This document shows, piece by piece, positions 34,345 to 45,765 of a stretch of DNA of 64,000 bases (within the stretch, counting starts at the first letter, position 1; the number at the start of each line of letters is the position of its first letter). Location of the stretch: positions 40,134,408 to 40,198,407 of the forward strand of contig JAJKFL010000003.1 in NCBI GenBank assembly GCA_021186555.1. Direction: 5' to 3'. The notes beneath the pieces were generated by a model, which was not told the origin of the DNA, searched no databases, and saw nothing but the letters and a program-made list of their open reading frames with translations. The stretch is from Reticulitermes speratus (taxonomy: Eukaryota > Arthropoda > Insecta > Blattodea > Rhinotermitidae). A program made the translations under genes and the position numbers.

Positions 34345-35757
34345 ATGAAACCATTCAGACCAAATGATGTTTATTCTGCTACTTTGCCTCTATACTACGT
34401 ATCCAGACTTCTGGGATTGGCTTCCTACAAGTATACAAGACACCCGTCTACAAATCCTACAGGTCCGAATAGGATTAGAAACAATAGTAGTGATACGTAT
34501 GGAGCAGAAAAAGAGTTGCAGACATCAAAGTGTGCAGTTGTATACACAGGAGTAATGCTGGTAGCCCTCTTGAGTTGGCTGGTTTATTCTTTGGTGTGGA
34601 AAATTCTTTATGACTTTTCCGATGTGAAACTAACGTACGCTGTAACTCAAATTATGACTTTATGTTTATCAGCTGCTACGACAGTGGCCTCTCTGGGGCT
34701 GGAGCTCACACGTAACAGAAAACGATTGAAGAAAGTAATGTCAAAACTTAATCAGGTTGACAAAATATTAATGCCAGATACTAACAAAGTCCATAAGAAA
34801 ATGAGTGGTCTTGTTTTATTAGAACTTGTGGTGTTTGTATCTTTGTTACTTGCTCGTCACGGTTATGAAATGTGGAGCAGGGGAGGGAATGAATATATCA
34901 ATATTATAATCAGACTGGTTATTCACTTTATGAGCACCGTTATGATAATTCAATTTGTGAGTTTTATACATATCTTGAAGCAGAGATTTCGTTGCGTCAA
35001 CAGGCAGTTGTCTTTGCTCGGAGACATTGACGATCGAGGAACTAGTTTGGAGATCTTTAAAGTGGGATTTACACATCACAAGTTTGGTGTTGCTGCGACC
35101 CAGAACACTGTGGTGGTACAACATGCAGATGATGTACCGAGTTCCAACTCTCTTGAACAGGCTTCTACTTCTACCTCAATCTTCCTATCAGATGCGGAAA
35201 TTGGGCACCTGCCCTCTGTCTCATCATCTTCAAAGTTCAGGTCACAGTCTCGTCCCCAGCATGTTGCAAATATACACACTCTCAGAAGTGTTCATACTAT
35301 TCTCTACGATATAGGTGGCTTAGTAAATTCTGTGTATGGACTTCAGTTGCTACTGGCTATGGCATATATATTTATGTCCGTAGTGAAATACTTCCATGTG
35401 ATTATGATATCCAACGTAAGTTCACAACAAGTTCAGCTGAGTACTTTTCGTGTTGATGGAATTTTACCGCTTATGTGTGTAGTGTCTATCCATATCGCAA
35501 ATGTACTCTGGGTTACGGCTTCGTGTAATTCAGCGTGTTATGAAGCAGGCCGTACGACAACTGTTGTCAACAAACTTCTACTAATACAAGCTTTATCTTC
35601 TGATGTATCGGCTGAGCTGGAGCGGTTTTCTCAACAGTTACTTCACTCGAAACTGCAGTTCACGGCGTTCGGGTTTTTCAGTCTTGACTTTACATTTCTC
35701 TACGGATTTATAGGAGGAGCAACTACATACATTGTGATTTTACTCCAGTTTCAGTAA
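34345..35757 (+). CDS. Gustatory receptor GrA (insect 7tm_7 family), intronless, 470 aa
   Basis: One uninterrupted exon. Hydrophobic segments at about residues 64-86, 97-119, 154-173, 184-210, 330-356, 372-392 and 445-467 give seven membrane spans. The C-terminus TTYIVILLQFQ carries the insect gustatory receptor TM7 signature (TY, five residues, QF), preceded by the usual ELERFSQQLLHSKLQFTAFG and FF-LD segment. The N-terminus PLYYVSRLLGLASY is also typical. The cytoplasmic loop between TM4 and TM5 is long (about 211-329) and serine-rich at 265-303. Such receptors form ligand-gated cation channels in taste neurons, with the N-terminus inside. The start is chosen because GrB begins at the equivalent ATG. 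Ligand unknown; lineage-specific intronless clusters often include bitter receptors. All motifs are intact, so it is likely functional. Confidence 0.92.
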   Translation: MKPFRPNDVYSATLPLYYVSRLLGLASYKYTRHPSTNPTGPNRIRNNSSDTYGAEKELQTSKCAVVYTGVMLVALLSWLVYSLVWKILYDFSDVKLTYAVTQIMTLCLSAATTVASLGLELTRNRKRLKKVMSKLNQVDKILMPDTNKVHKKMSGLVLLELVVFVSLLLARHGYEMWSRGGNEYINIIIRLVIHFMSTVMIIQFVSFIHILKQRFRCVNRQLSLLGDIDDRGTSLEIFKVGFTHHKFGVAATQNTVVVQHADDVPSSNSLEQASTSTSIFLSDAEIGHLPSVSSSSKFRSQSRPQHVANIHTLRSVHTILYDIGGLVNSVYGLQLLLAMAYIFMSVVKYFHVIMISNVSSQQVQLSTFRVDGILPLMCVVSIHIANVLWVTASCNSACYEAGRTTTVVNKLLLIQALSSDVSAELERFSQQLLHSKLQFTAFGFFSLDFTFLYGFIGGATTYIVILLQFQ

Positions 35758-37880
35758 TTTCATTACCGTGGACGATGTTGTAAAAGAATGGATATTCTCA
35801 TATGGTTTCCTTTTATTATTTTTAAATTCATATTACATTAATTTACAAATTAATGTACTCTTCCCTTTCTGTAACGGTTAGTTAATCCTTTCCATATAAT
35901 AGGTTCCTTATTTACACATTCTTCCTACCGTGTGAAATGCTGTGGAATGTAGAGCTTCCATCAGAAACATTCAGTGTGATTTTCCAGCTGTGTTGACGGT
36001 ACGCGAGCGCATTTGGTGATAAGCATATGAAGTGAGTATAGTAATTTGTGCATTATTTGTTCTATTGTGATGAAGGTGCATCGACATAACTTCTTAATTG
36101 AAGAATTTCTTTAAACCCTATGACTTTATTTGGTACAGTTAATAAAAAAACCTAAGCGCAAAATTTTGGAAGTAGAATTTTGCACATGTTTGTTAACGGT
36201 ACACTTATTTGCACAGTGAAAATATTCGGTAAGGCAAGAGAACGAGTAGAGGCGTTCTCTATTAAATGAGATTACCCTACTCATCATTTCACGAATTTAA
36301 TTAAATTCCTTTTATGATGAGTTAATCATGGTATAAGATGTGAATCCTTTTATTATACAAATGGAAAACATGTACTGTGGGTTTGAATGCCATGTGGGAT
36401 GTTGATATAGCTACGTTGTTTCCTTTATATTTCCGTTAATTTCTGTGTAGGCAGGATCTGTGTGACGGGCTGACACCTGTTCAAGTATTCCTACCAAATA
36501 TCATTAAATAGGATTCAGAATCCCGCAGAAAGGGAGGTCTTGGGAGCGTTGTACGCTATCGAAATAGAGATAGGTGGACTTTTTAATGCTGTGAAATGAT
36601 AGTATTAAAATAAAGAAAGGTTTGAGTACGGCGAAGGCATTCATCTGACTAAGAATACAGTATAGCGGAGTGTGTACGCAGATGAGGGTGCAGTGTAGTG
36701 GGGTGGACAATATAATAAAAAGTCGACTGCTATTCAAGCCGTGGCGTGTCTTAAATAGGTGGCGACTATTAAGGTTTCGAAGGCTTTGAGTGGTGAAATT
36801 TTTCCTTTTAATTCTAAAAGCGGTTCCCATCATTTAATTAAATACGTTTGTGTATTTTTAAAATAAAAAACTTTCGTCCAATGTCAGTAATAACGTGATG
36901 AATAAAACGCCTGTCTTGGAATGTACTTAAGTCGCTTTCAGCGTGCAAAGGATCTTTTAACGGAAGAGAAATAGTTACTGTAAAACAAGGCATATCGCAC
37001 TGTGTGATTCTGTAGGCCAGACGATTTGAAACGCTAAACAAAATAAGGATATTTGGTTACGGGGATTATTTTATTCTGAAAGCTGTTGAGAGTTTGCTGA
37101 GTGTATCTCAGTGAAACAAGGCCAGCGGTACAAGGTGGTTAAATTTTAGTGATGGTAAGGAATAGGAACACTGAAAGATATGAAGAAAATATTGCGTTTC
37201 CGTAACTGATGATGGGATTCCTGTTACATTTTGATATTAAGTTTCAAATTTCGTTGAGCAAAGTCGATTTTACTTCATAGCTCTTCAGTTAATGGCCTAA
37301 TTTACAGGAAGTTTATATAAAATTTTATGATTTGTTTGAAAAGGGCTGATTTACAAAAATTTATTGCAAATGCGGCACTTCTTAGGCATGAAGATTTAAT
37401 TTGAACCGTGTTTCAATGTAGTATATTTTTACGTTGTTCTCTGCGTTATGACACTGTGTTGGCACGCTGACTGCTCACAAACACGTTAACGGCAAAGAAT
37501 TTTGGTCTTATAAACACCCTTAATAAAATAGATATGTTATATTTAAATTGTGTGCCGGAACACCCGATCTGTTTGAGCACGGAACTCACAACTCGCCTCC
37601 TTCAACTTCCGTTAGGAGGAATGCACGAATTAATACCTTCATTCCCGCTATACAATTTAATGGCACGATGCTTGGGAACATGGAGTATTTTACCTCTGTA
37701 ATAATATTATAACCGCCATCGTTACGTTAAATGGAGTTATTGGTTTAGCAGAAACCGTCAAATACAATTTTTTTTATAACAAACGTTTTACGTCAATTTT
37801 CTTTGCATGTACTCAATTAGACTCTTAATATTTTGTAATACCATCTCTTGATTAAAATATTTCTTTGAAGATATCTTTTT
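35758..37880. other. GrA 3' flank, then intergenic
   Basis: About 55 bp after the stop still aligns by eye with the GrB 3' flank (CATTNCCNTGGANGAT and following), then similarity is lost. No genes were recognised. Short open frames 36504-37041 have no motifs. Confidence 0.5.
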
Positions 37881-37887
37881 CATTCAT

Positions 37888-38580
37888 TCATTTTGTAGTC
37901 TGTCTTACGACAGGTCCGTAGCCTCTTCCAAAGCGAGTTCTCCACAGGGTGCGATCTAGTGCTTCCTCTTTTAATTTCCAGTATCTTTTCTTTTCCTTAA
38001 GGTCATCCAGTAGCTGCTTACGTCTTCTCCCTCGTCGTCCAGTCATTTCTATCCTTCCTTCTAACTTTCCTTCAATCACGTATTTCAGAAGGCAGTTTCT
38101 ACGGAAGATGTGACCAATCCAGTTAGCCTTTCTTCTTTTTATTGTATGTAGGATGTTCCTCTCCTCCTTGACTCTGTGTAATACTTCTTCATTTCTCACA
38201 CGATCGGTCCAACTGATCTTCTCCATTCTTCTCCAGCACCACATTTCAAAACTTTCCAGATACTTCTGATCTACTTTCCGAAGTGTCCACGTTTCAGCAC
38301 CAAATAAAGCTATGCTCCAAATGTAGCACTTTACTAGTTTCTTCCTTAAATTTAATTCCAGTTTGCTGGTGAAAAGATTTTTCTTCTTGTTGAATGCTGC
38401 TTTTGCCATGGCAATTCTGGATTTAATTTCACGTGTACACCTTGCATCACTTGTTATCATGCTACCCAAATAATTGAAATATTCCACATTCTCCAATTGT
38501 TTTTGATCTATCATAATTTTCATTGGGGATGGTTGCCTTGAGATTTTCATTACTTTAGTTTTTCCCACATTCATTTCCAT
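37888..38580 (-). pseudogene. LINE C-terminal region, 230 codons
   Basis: It opens MEMNVGKTKVMKISRQ, continuing the RT after the frameshift. It runs through YFNYLGSMIT, GAETWTLRKVDQKYLESFEMW, WIGHIFRRNCLL and RRGRRRKQLLDDLKEKK, to the conserved end GRGYGPVVRQ. The last part is basic and likely binds nucleic acid. The same architecture (CETWTL, WxGH, RRR) appears in the other LINE fragments of the window. Confidence 0.85.
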
Positions 38581-38603
38581 TCCATAGCGTCTTCCAATTT
38601 CAA

Positions 38604-39356
38604 TTAAAGTCTATCAATCATGCCCTGTAGCACCTTTTCTTCCCTAACCAGTAGCTCAAGGTCATCTGCATATTTCACAGTGCTAATTACTTGTCCTCCT
38701 ATTTTGAAGTCTCCAAACCCTTCAAGAGCTTCCTTGGTAAGGTACTCGCTGTATAAGTTGAACAGAATCGGTGACAAGCAGCAACCTTGTCTAACTCCTC
38801 TTCCAATCTTCACACTTCTCGTCTCCCCTTGGTCCAGTCGTATTTTGACACTCTGTTCCATGTACAATTTGCTGATCAATCTTCTTTCGCGCCAGTCTAT
38901 CCCAATTCCTTTTAGGATTTGCATTAATTTGGTCCAGTTGACACGGTCAAATGCCTTCTGCCAGTCTATGAAGCAAGCACACAATTGCTCATCTATGACC
39001 AAGGTTCGTTCTGATATTATTCTCAGCATCCCAATTGCATCCCTAGTTCCTTTTCCTCTTCTAAATCCAAACTGATCTTCTCCAAGTGCATCTTCAATTT
39101 TCCTCTCAATCCTTCTTCTAAGTATCCTCGCTACTATCTTTGTTGCATGAGCGATGATGCTGATTGTGCGATGGTCGCTGCATTTTGTAGCTTTGGGCTT
39201 CTTCTTTAAGGCAATCATTGTAACTTCAATAAAATCTCTGGGCCATTCTCCAGTTACATACATGTTGTTGATCATCTGTGTCATTAGCCTTAGACCACCT
39301 TCTCCCAACAATTTGAGTACATCAACTTCATCGTACATCGTCTTCATCAACTTCAT
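38604..39356 (-). pseudogene. LINE reverse transcriptase domain, 250 codons
   Basis: RT motifs in order: DHRTISI (61-67), QFGFRRGKGTRDA (95-107), CFIDWQKAFDRVNW (128-141, first catalytic Asp131), GVRQGCCLSPILFN (187-200) and YADDLELL (229-236, catalytic Asp pair). The fingers-palm core is complete, but a frame change just after GMIDRL cuts it from the thumb and C-terminal region. It would act on the element's own RNA at the nicked target. Confidence 0.88.
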
Positions 39357-39585
39357 CTTCAGGTTCGACGTCTAGATGTTCTGGTCGATTAGCTCGATCG
39401 TAGAGCTCTGTGATATAATTCTCCCAAATTTGCAGTACTCGTCTCTGATTTATTATTATATCGCCTTGAGAGTCTTCGATGCCAATGTTTTGAATCCCAT
39501 GGTTTTCTTTCCAACCTAGTTCCTTTGTCTTCATGTACATTAAATCATAACGTCCTATTCTTTGAAATCTATGATCTCGTCGCAT
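39328..39585 (-). pseudogene. LINE linker between endonuclease and reverse transcriptase
   Basis: An 85-codon frame overlapping both neighbours: RRDHRFQRIGRYDLMYMKTK, then NIGIEDSQGDIIINQRRVLQ and IWENYITELYD. It continues the polyprotein in a third frame, as expected for the pre-RT region, and ends in an acidic run before the RT frame resumes. Confidence 0.7.
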
Positions 39586-40760
39586 ATGCTCTCCAGATAT
39601 TCCTTCTTGGCCTTGTCCGTGGCTCTTTTCAATTCGTTCCTCAGTCTTCTGTAGTTCCTTCTTCCTTCTTCATTGTTGATATTCTTCCATTTCCTTCGTT
39701 CATCCATTTTACTGATTATCTCCTGTGTAATCCATGGCTTTCTTGCTCTCCTCTCTACTTTTCCAACCAAACCACTCATAGTACCTAACACACATTTCTT
39801 GATATTGTTCCACTGCACTTCCACATTCCCACTTTCACATTTGATTGCACCAAGCTTTTCTTCTAGTCTATCGCGTACTACCTGTCGTTGAGCATATAAC
39901 TTCTCCAAATCCCATCTTGGTTTTTTCTTGTGGAACCTCATGATCTTCTTCAATCTGGTGCAGATCTTTGCAACCAGTAAATTGTGGTCAGAGTCAATAT
40001 CTGCTCCAGGCAGTGTCTGCACATCCTTCACACTGTTCCTGAATCGCTGTTTCACTAGTACATAGTCCAGCTGATATCGATTCCTATCTCCTGGTGATTT
40101 CCACGTGTATAATCTTCTTTTAGGTTTTTTGAACCACGTGTTTGTTATAACAAGTCCATTTCTTTCACAGAAGTCAATAAGCATTTGACCTCTCTGATTC
40201 CTCCTTCCCAGTCCATATGGTCCAACAGTGTTGTGATGTGCTTTATCTCCAACCACACTGTTCCAATCTCCCATTATAATCGTGTTTGTCGCACCCTTTC
40301 CATCCTCTTCAAGAATTTCTTCAATTATATCATACAACTCTTCCACTTTGTCATCTTCATAGTCCGATGTTGGCATGTACACTTGCACTATCAAAATATT
40401 TACCGGTTCTGCCTGCAATTTAATAGCAATGATTCTGTCACTATACGCACTCTTCTTAACAACACTTTTCACTACGATTTTATGCACTGCTATTGCTACG
40501 CCTCTTTCAGCACTGTCACCCCCGGAATAATACACTGTATAATCACCACTTTTTATTTCACCTTGACCCTTCCACCGCACTTCACTAACACCTAGCACAG
40601 ACACTGCGTTCTTCTGCATCTCTTTCTTCAAATTTTCGAGTTTTCCTCCTTGATTCAAGGTCCTTACGTTCCAAGTTCCTATCTTGAAGCTGTTATGTTC
40701 ATTCTGTGTCTTCTGCTTTTGTCTGTAGTCATTACCGCGTGGTGTCTCCCCTAGAAACAC
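39555..40760 (-). pseudogene. LINE endonuclease domain (AP-endonuclease-like), 401 codons
   Basis: An intact exonuclease-endonuclease-phosphatase domain: KIGTWNVRTL (Asn31), GVSEVRW (Glu60), QVYMPTSD (Tyr128), IIMGDWNSVVG (Asp165, Asn167), LDYVLV (Asp232) and DSDHNLLVAK (Asp258, His259). All expected catalytic positions are present. It would nick target DNA to prime reverse transcription. The C-terminal third (about 270-401) is the basic linker toward the polymerase. The frame ends at FKE just where the next frame overlaps, so a frameshift rather than a natural stop ends it. Confidence 0.88.
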
Positions 40761-41212
40761 TCCCCCCGGAGATCCGAATGGGGGAGTAGTTTACCTCCGG
40801 AATGTTTTGTCTCCAGAGGAAGCATCTCGCATTTGGCATTTGTCTCTGTTTCTGGAAGAGACTATCCAGGAAAAGTAATAATGTGGTAGTTTTTCCATTT
40901 GCTTTCCACATCGCAGTACAGCAGCCGTTCAGACCACTCTGGTCACGCCTGTTGCTACACGATCATGAACCATCTCGAGCATCATTTGCTCTGTGCTTCA
41001 TGTCGCTACTGATGTCGCTGCTTCCGGCATCAGGGGAGTTTTTATTCGGTTTCCCATCTCCTAGGCATCTCTCTTCGTCTGGTTCCTACCCTTTTGATCT
41101 ATCCGGCTTGGGAGACCCTACTGGTAGCAATGCTACCGCCGGCTTAGCTCTCAGGGTCACTGGAACTCACGAGCCCCTCTACCACGGCAAGGTGAAGATA
41201 CCAACAAAGGGG

Positions 41213-43690
41213 TTTTAGGTGATTAAAATTATGTTACAATGATTGTCTTGCTGGAATAGTCCATGTTAGGAATGTTTTGTCTTTAATTCTGACTTCGCAT
41301 TTTATCACTAACGCTAATTTCGTTAGAAATTATTAATACCATAACAGTCACTCAATAATCGCATTGATAATTTTTTGTAAACTTGGTTCATGTTTACTGT
41401 GAGGGTTTTCGACATGTCTGTCAATGCGGTTGACCTAATAAGGCAAAACTACCACTCTTAAAACATTTAATGTTTTGTTCTCTGTGATATCGGTTTGTAC
41501 AAATTAATACAATGACTACAGCTATGTGTGTTTACACATTTTTGAAGGTTATTTGGATCTGCTTCTACAGAATCCTAAAAATCAAGTAATATGATTCTTA
41601 GTCTTCCATCTCTTCTATTTCTTTATGTCTCTGTAGTTGCTTCCAGTTTTACAGAACCTATACTTTTGTGGCAGAAAAATGCTAGAAAAGGTCTCACTGT
41701 TCAAAGAGGCCATAGGAAACTCCTTTCCTCTTTACCCTATTTTTACTTTTTTTTCCGTACGGATTTTCCGTCTTAAACTTTCAAAGATGTAATTCTCATT
41801 CTCCTTTCTGCACACAATCATCCGTGAACTACTAAAAATGTGCTACCATCTGCACTTTTATTCTTTCCATCTTCTTATACTTCAAAAGTTTCCAAGGCTT
41901 TTATGTGATATTGAAGATACGCGAATTAAAATTTACGAATATGTAGTAACCTGCGTTCACATGACATTTTAGCAAACGTAATACACATAATTCAGAAGGT
42001 TCACACGCACAGACACGGCCAGACACACACACACGCAAGCTCGCGTCTTACCTTTAATACTAACTAAATGAGACTATAAAATGACTGCGACACACGTGAC
42101 TTTATCTTCGAACCAAGGTAGATTAGAATTAAATATATATTTTAAATATATGTAACGTTATCTCATAAAACATTTAATGTTGCATACAAATGACTTACAA
42201 TAATAAATAATACAAATTACTTGAAAAATATTCGGTGTCTTATAACAAGTGAAACATAAATATTGTCATTTATAAAGTAACTGAAACAAACATGACTCTA
42301 TGTCTGTTGACTAAGTATACTAAAATGACTTTCTCCCTGTAACACAGATAGTGATTATCACTTTAAATAACTGAAGCAGAATAAAACTGTATATATACTA
42401 AATAAAGGATGGCTACCTTATAAAAAATAAAGTAGACTAGAGACGACTATCCTTTTGCCGACTTACCACGGTGGAGACCCGATTTCAATCCCAGGGCAGT
42501 CCGCGGGGATTTGTAGTGAACAAAGTGGCTTTGGGTTACGGTTCTTTCCGATATTAATATGGATTGTACATAAAAATTTATTTTCCAGCTGACAGAGACC
42601 ACAGCCCATGAAGTTTGTTAATACTGTTTATGGAAATAATAGATCTTTATTGTTAGAATTATACAGAACACAAAATGCATTGTGTGACAAAGTGCAGAGT
42701 TCGTTATTATTACAACAGGCGGTTCAATATCAACACTGGACTTTGAACGGCGAAAAGAGGAATGTTGTATTTTCAACTGAATTTGTAAAAGAGAATTATA
42801 GTGCCGAGTCGATATGCTTACGTATGTGTAACATTTAATTAATTTAATCAGTGTTTCTTCTTTTTATGTTAAATGAATGCGTTTATAGGGAAATCAATTA
42901 TTTAAATGTAGGTATAGAAATGTTTAATATTGAATATTAACCCATCAAACTACGTAATTTGATAGTAATAAAAGGTATTAATAAACAGATCTGCTGACAC
43001 TTTCTAGGCGCTTTCGAAAAATTGCGCAAAGTGACTATTGGCTTCGTCGTGTCTGTCTGTCTGTCCGCGCGTCCGCCCGGATGGAACAACTCGGCACTCA
43101 CTGGACGTATTTTCATAAAATTTGATATTTTAGGATTTTTCGAATTTCTGTCGAGAAAATTCAAGTTTTATTAAAATCTGACAAGAATAATGGATACTTT
43201 ACTTGAAGACCTATGTACATATATATCTCTTTGAATTCTTCTTAGAATGAAACATATTTCAGACACAATTTGTAGAGAAAAACACACGTTTTATGTTCAA
43301 ACACTCTTTTCCGAAAATCATGCCGTTTATGAGATAATGTGAAAAAATATATTATAAATTGAATACTTAATATTTAACACTTCTTTTGCACGGCAAGAAC
43401 GGTTACGCGAACGCGCCTCAATGTTACGTTATACGTACATTGCCCGTGTTGCTGGTCCTTTTACAAGGCAGTGTCAGGCTATGTGTGCCGTCTGCAGTAA
43501 AGTTCAGTAACAAGAAATGCTGCTCAAGTAACTTACATCTTTGGGCTTTATTTTGTCCGTGGAGAAAAAGCGAATTGTAACCTAATCATTAACCGATTGA
43601 TTATTGAAATACAGAGGCAATGTGTTTTCTGGGAAGTTAGAACCGACAACATTGCGAGACAGAGTCAAAAATTGAAGTGAATTTAATAAT
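41213..43690. other. Intergenic; degraded SINE head near 42465-42510
   Basis: GCCGACTTACCACGGTGGAG and GATTTCAATCCCAG resemble a tRNA-derived head. (AC)n lies at 42019-42034. The frame 42608-42838 is unrecognised. A run of CTGTCTGTCTGTCCG lies near 43051. Confidence 0.4.
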
Positions 43691-43729
43691 TACTTCCTGT
43701 ACAACAATCTGTGACAAATGTAAATTGTA

Positions 43730-43905
43730 TCATTTCTCAACATAATCACCCCTTTTTTCAACACATTTTTAGCGGTTCACAAGCCTTCTTATCCCCTCTG
43801 CAAGAAAGTTCTCGGTTGTGATCGAAGCCACGTATGTAGCGCGTCCGTAACTTCATAATCACTGGTAAATCTTCGTCCACGCAAGGCTTCTGTCAGTGGT
43901 CGAAA
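43730..43905 (-). pseudogene. mariner transposase C-terminal relic
   Basis: The minus-strand translation reads FRPLTEALRGRRFTSDYEVT, DALHTWLRSQPRTF. After a one-base shift it continues GIRRLVNR, stop, KCVEKRGDYVEK and a terminal stop. This is the conserved mariner C-terminus. It has one frameshift and one internal stop, and everything upstream, including the DDD catalytic region, is missing. It is followed (43906-43960) by unrelated sequence with a 16-base G run near 43944. Confidence 0.8.
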
Positions 43906-44029
43906 CATTTAATAATCCGGCGAAGGTAGGTAAGGAATATATGGGGGGGGGGGGGGCGTGTGTATGCTAATTGTATTTAGGTACTCATTTTACATTTTTA
44001 CCTTTTTTACGACGTAACAGCCGCTTCAT

Positions 44030-44135
44030 TGTTGAGGTTTCGAGATCACACACAGACACCCCACACTCGGTAGGACTACTCTGGACGAGGGATCGGCCCG
44101 TTGTAGTGACCCCTACCTGACAACACACAAGCACG
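44030..44135 (-). mobile_element. SINE family 2 fragment (inverted)
   Basis: CACACTCGGTAGGACTACTC, then TGGACGAGGGATCGGCCCG, are the reverse complement of the body of the 2277 copy (CGTCCAGAGGAGTCCTACCG). The tRNA head is missing. Confidence 0.7.
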
Positions 44136-44955
44136 TCATTACTTACTTTTGTCAAGTCAATTTCTGATTTATTTCTTTATCTCCCATCCTTTCCTATGAC
44201 TTTAGACGTGCGTGTTAGTTAATTATTTGCTCGCTAATACTCGTAATTTGTTCACAGAAAATTAACCATTTCTCACATACAACCTTCACTCTTCAAGTCT
44301 TTATTTTCACCACAATCCAATGTAATATGTTACTCCCAACACCTGTCTCTACATACACAACCACCGGTAATGCATCTTTATGTGTTATCTCAGTACGTCA
44401 ATGCTTGACCGCCTCTCAGTACATTTAGTAAGCATAAAATACGCCAATTACGAATATCTCTGACTTATACATTGACCAATTAATTGTTTATTTAATATAA
44501 GCCAAATTTAACCATCTTCCAACAGTTAATACAACTTGTCGTCCAGTCACACGACATTCTTCCATATTTATATCCTACAACACTACCACTGTAGCAAATA
44601 CTTAAAATGTGTGTGATAAGGAATGTAAAATTATTCAGAATTCCATGCATTTTATGGGACTGGAAATAAAATGTTTCAAGTAAGCTTTATTTCCGTCCTA
44701 AATACACTCTTGCTCTTGGATCTTATAAGAGTTTGATTCTCCTCTTAACTTTTTTGGTTTAACTGAAATGCAATGACGATAAGTATAATTACTTTATTGG
44801 CAAGGTCTTGGGCTTGTTCAGATTAATACGCTGACCTTTATCAAGGACTAGGGGGCAGACGATTGCTCGATGTATGTAGAGCATCTGTTGGCACTGTGGC
44901 CATTACCTATATAAAGAATTTAGGCTGATCGAGAGTGGGTACAACATTAGCATTT
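44136..44955. other. Intergenic, no gene recognised
   Basis: Plain AT-rich sequence without motifs. Confidence 0.4.
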
Positions 44956-44961
44956 TTTGTG

Positions 44962-45232
44962 AAGGGCCCCGCAGCAGATGCTACGGACGCACCGCAGCCT
45001 TGAGACTTATTGTGAAACCCTGTGATGAAGATGATTAGTTTTATTCGTTTTTCCGTGTAATGGAGCACCGGTGGAATAAAACTGACAGGTTAAAACCGAA
45101 ATACTCGGGGAAAAACCTGTCCCAGTACCACTTTGTCCACCACAAATCCCACATGGACTGACCCGGGATTGAACTCGGGCCTCCGCGGTGAGAGGTCGGC
45201 GACTAACCGCCTGAACCATGGCACGGCCAACG
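44962..45232 (-). mobile_element. tRNA-derived SINE, family 3, inverted
   Basis: The minus strand begins GGCCGTGCCATGGTTCAGGC (A-box region) with a B-box GAGTTCAATCCCGG about 50 bp on. The body contains CCACATTGG-free but characteristic CATGTGGGATTTGTGGTGG and GACAGGTTTTTCCCC, ending GCTGCGGGGCCC near 44962. Copies at 62326-62603 (truncated) and 62986-63066 (head only) share this sequence. Confidence 0.8.
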
Positions 45233-45535
45233 TACACAGCTTTCATATTGGGTGTGGCGGGAGCTACGTTGTTGAGACACGCATACCGCTTGGGATGTGT
45301 CTCGGAGACTACAGAAATAATCTAGCTTGGGTGTTGATGGCAATATGAAAACCAGTCCAATAGTGTATCATGCAGGACACCGTATGAGGGGGGCTGAAGG
45401 TAGAACATTACAAACTGAGTCAAATGAGGGATGTAGAGAATATACTAATCTGCCTAAATGGCTTGTGTGACCAATCCTCTAAGCCTATTTTGAACATATT
45501 TTTCATCTTGATTTCAGGCTTCCGCCGCGATGTTG

Positions 45536-45765
45536 ATGTAATCTGTGGTCTTTTAGGTAATTACACGGCGTCGTGTGGTAATTATTTACCGACGTTTCGG
45601 GACAACGTGTCGGTCCCATCTTCAAGGGTCAAGATTCCAAGAAGGAAAGAATCTTGGAATCTTGGAATCTTGACCCGTGAAGATGGACCGACACGTTGTC
45701 CCGAAACGTCGGTAAATAATTACCACACGACGCCGTGTAATTACCCAAAAGACCACAGATTACAT
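45536..45765. repeat. About 230-bp near-perfect palindrome (inverted repeat)
   Basis: From TGTAATCTGTGGTC near 45537 to GACCACAGATTACA near 45764, arms of about 105 bp are reverse complements with only a few differences. One is a CCC/CC length change in GGTCCCATC, another is AAGGGTC versus CGGGTC. The centre repeats TCTTGGAA. Each arm contains GTCCCGAAACGTCGGTAA preceded by a complementary GGGAC stem. Single arms or diverged copies lie at 7340-7440, 14175-14310 and perhaps 4019-4066. A 145-codon frame through it is a by-product. Confidence 0.95.

Larger units (their letters stand above)
37881..41212 (-). mobile_element. RTE-like non-LTR retrotransposon, nearly full length, frameshifted
   Basis: On the minus strand it runs from CCCCTTTGTTGGTATC near 41212 through a roughly 450-bp GC-richer 5' leader. 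An apurinic-type endonuclease (40760-39555), reverse transcriptase (39356-38604) and a C-terminal domain (38580-37888) ending GRGYGPVVRQTTK follow. It finishes in a short ATGAATGAATGA-type repeat, as RTE elements do instead of poly(A). The single ancestral polyprotein is broken by at least three frame changes (about 39560-39585, 39330-39356 and 38580-38612). It is inserted between the two receptor genes. No target-site duplication was resolved. Confidence 0.9.

Noticed and set aside
38620-40595. Plus-strand frames antisense to the LINE (for example 38620-39075 and 40185-40595)
   Set aside because: They are shadows of the RT and endonuclease coding strand, which carries all catalytic motifs.
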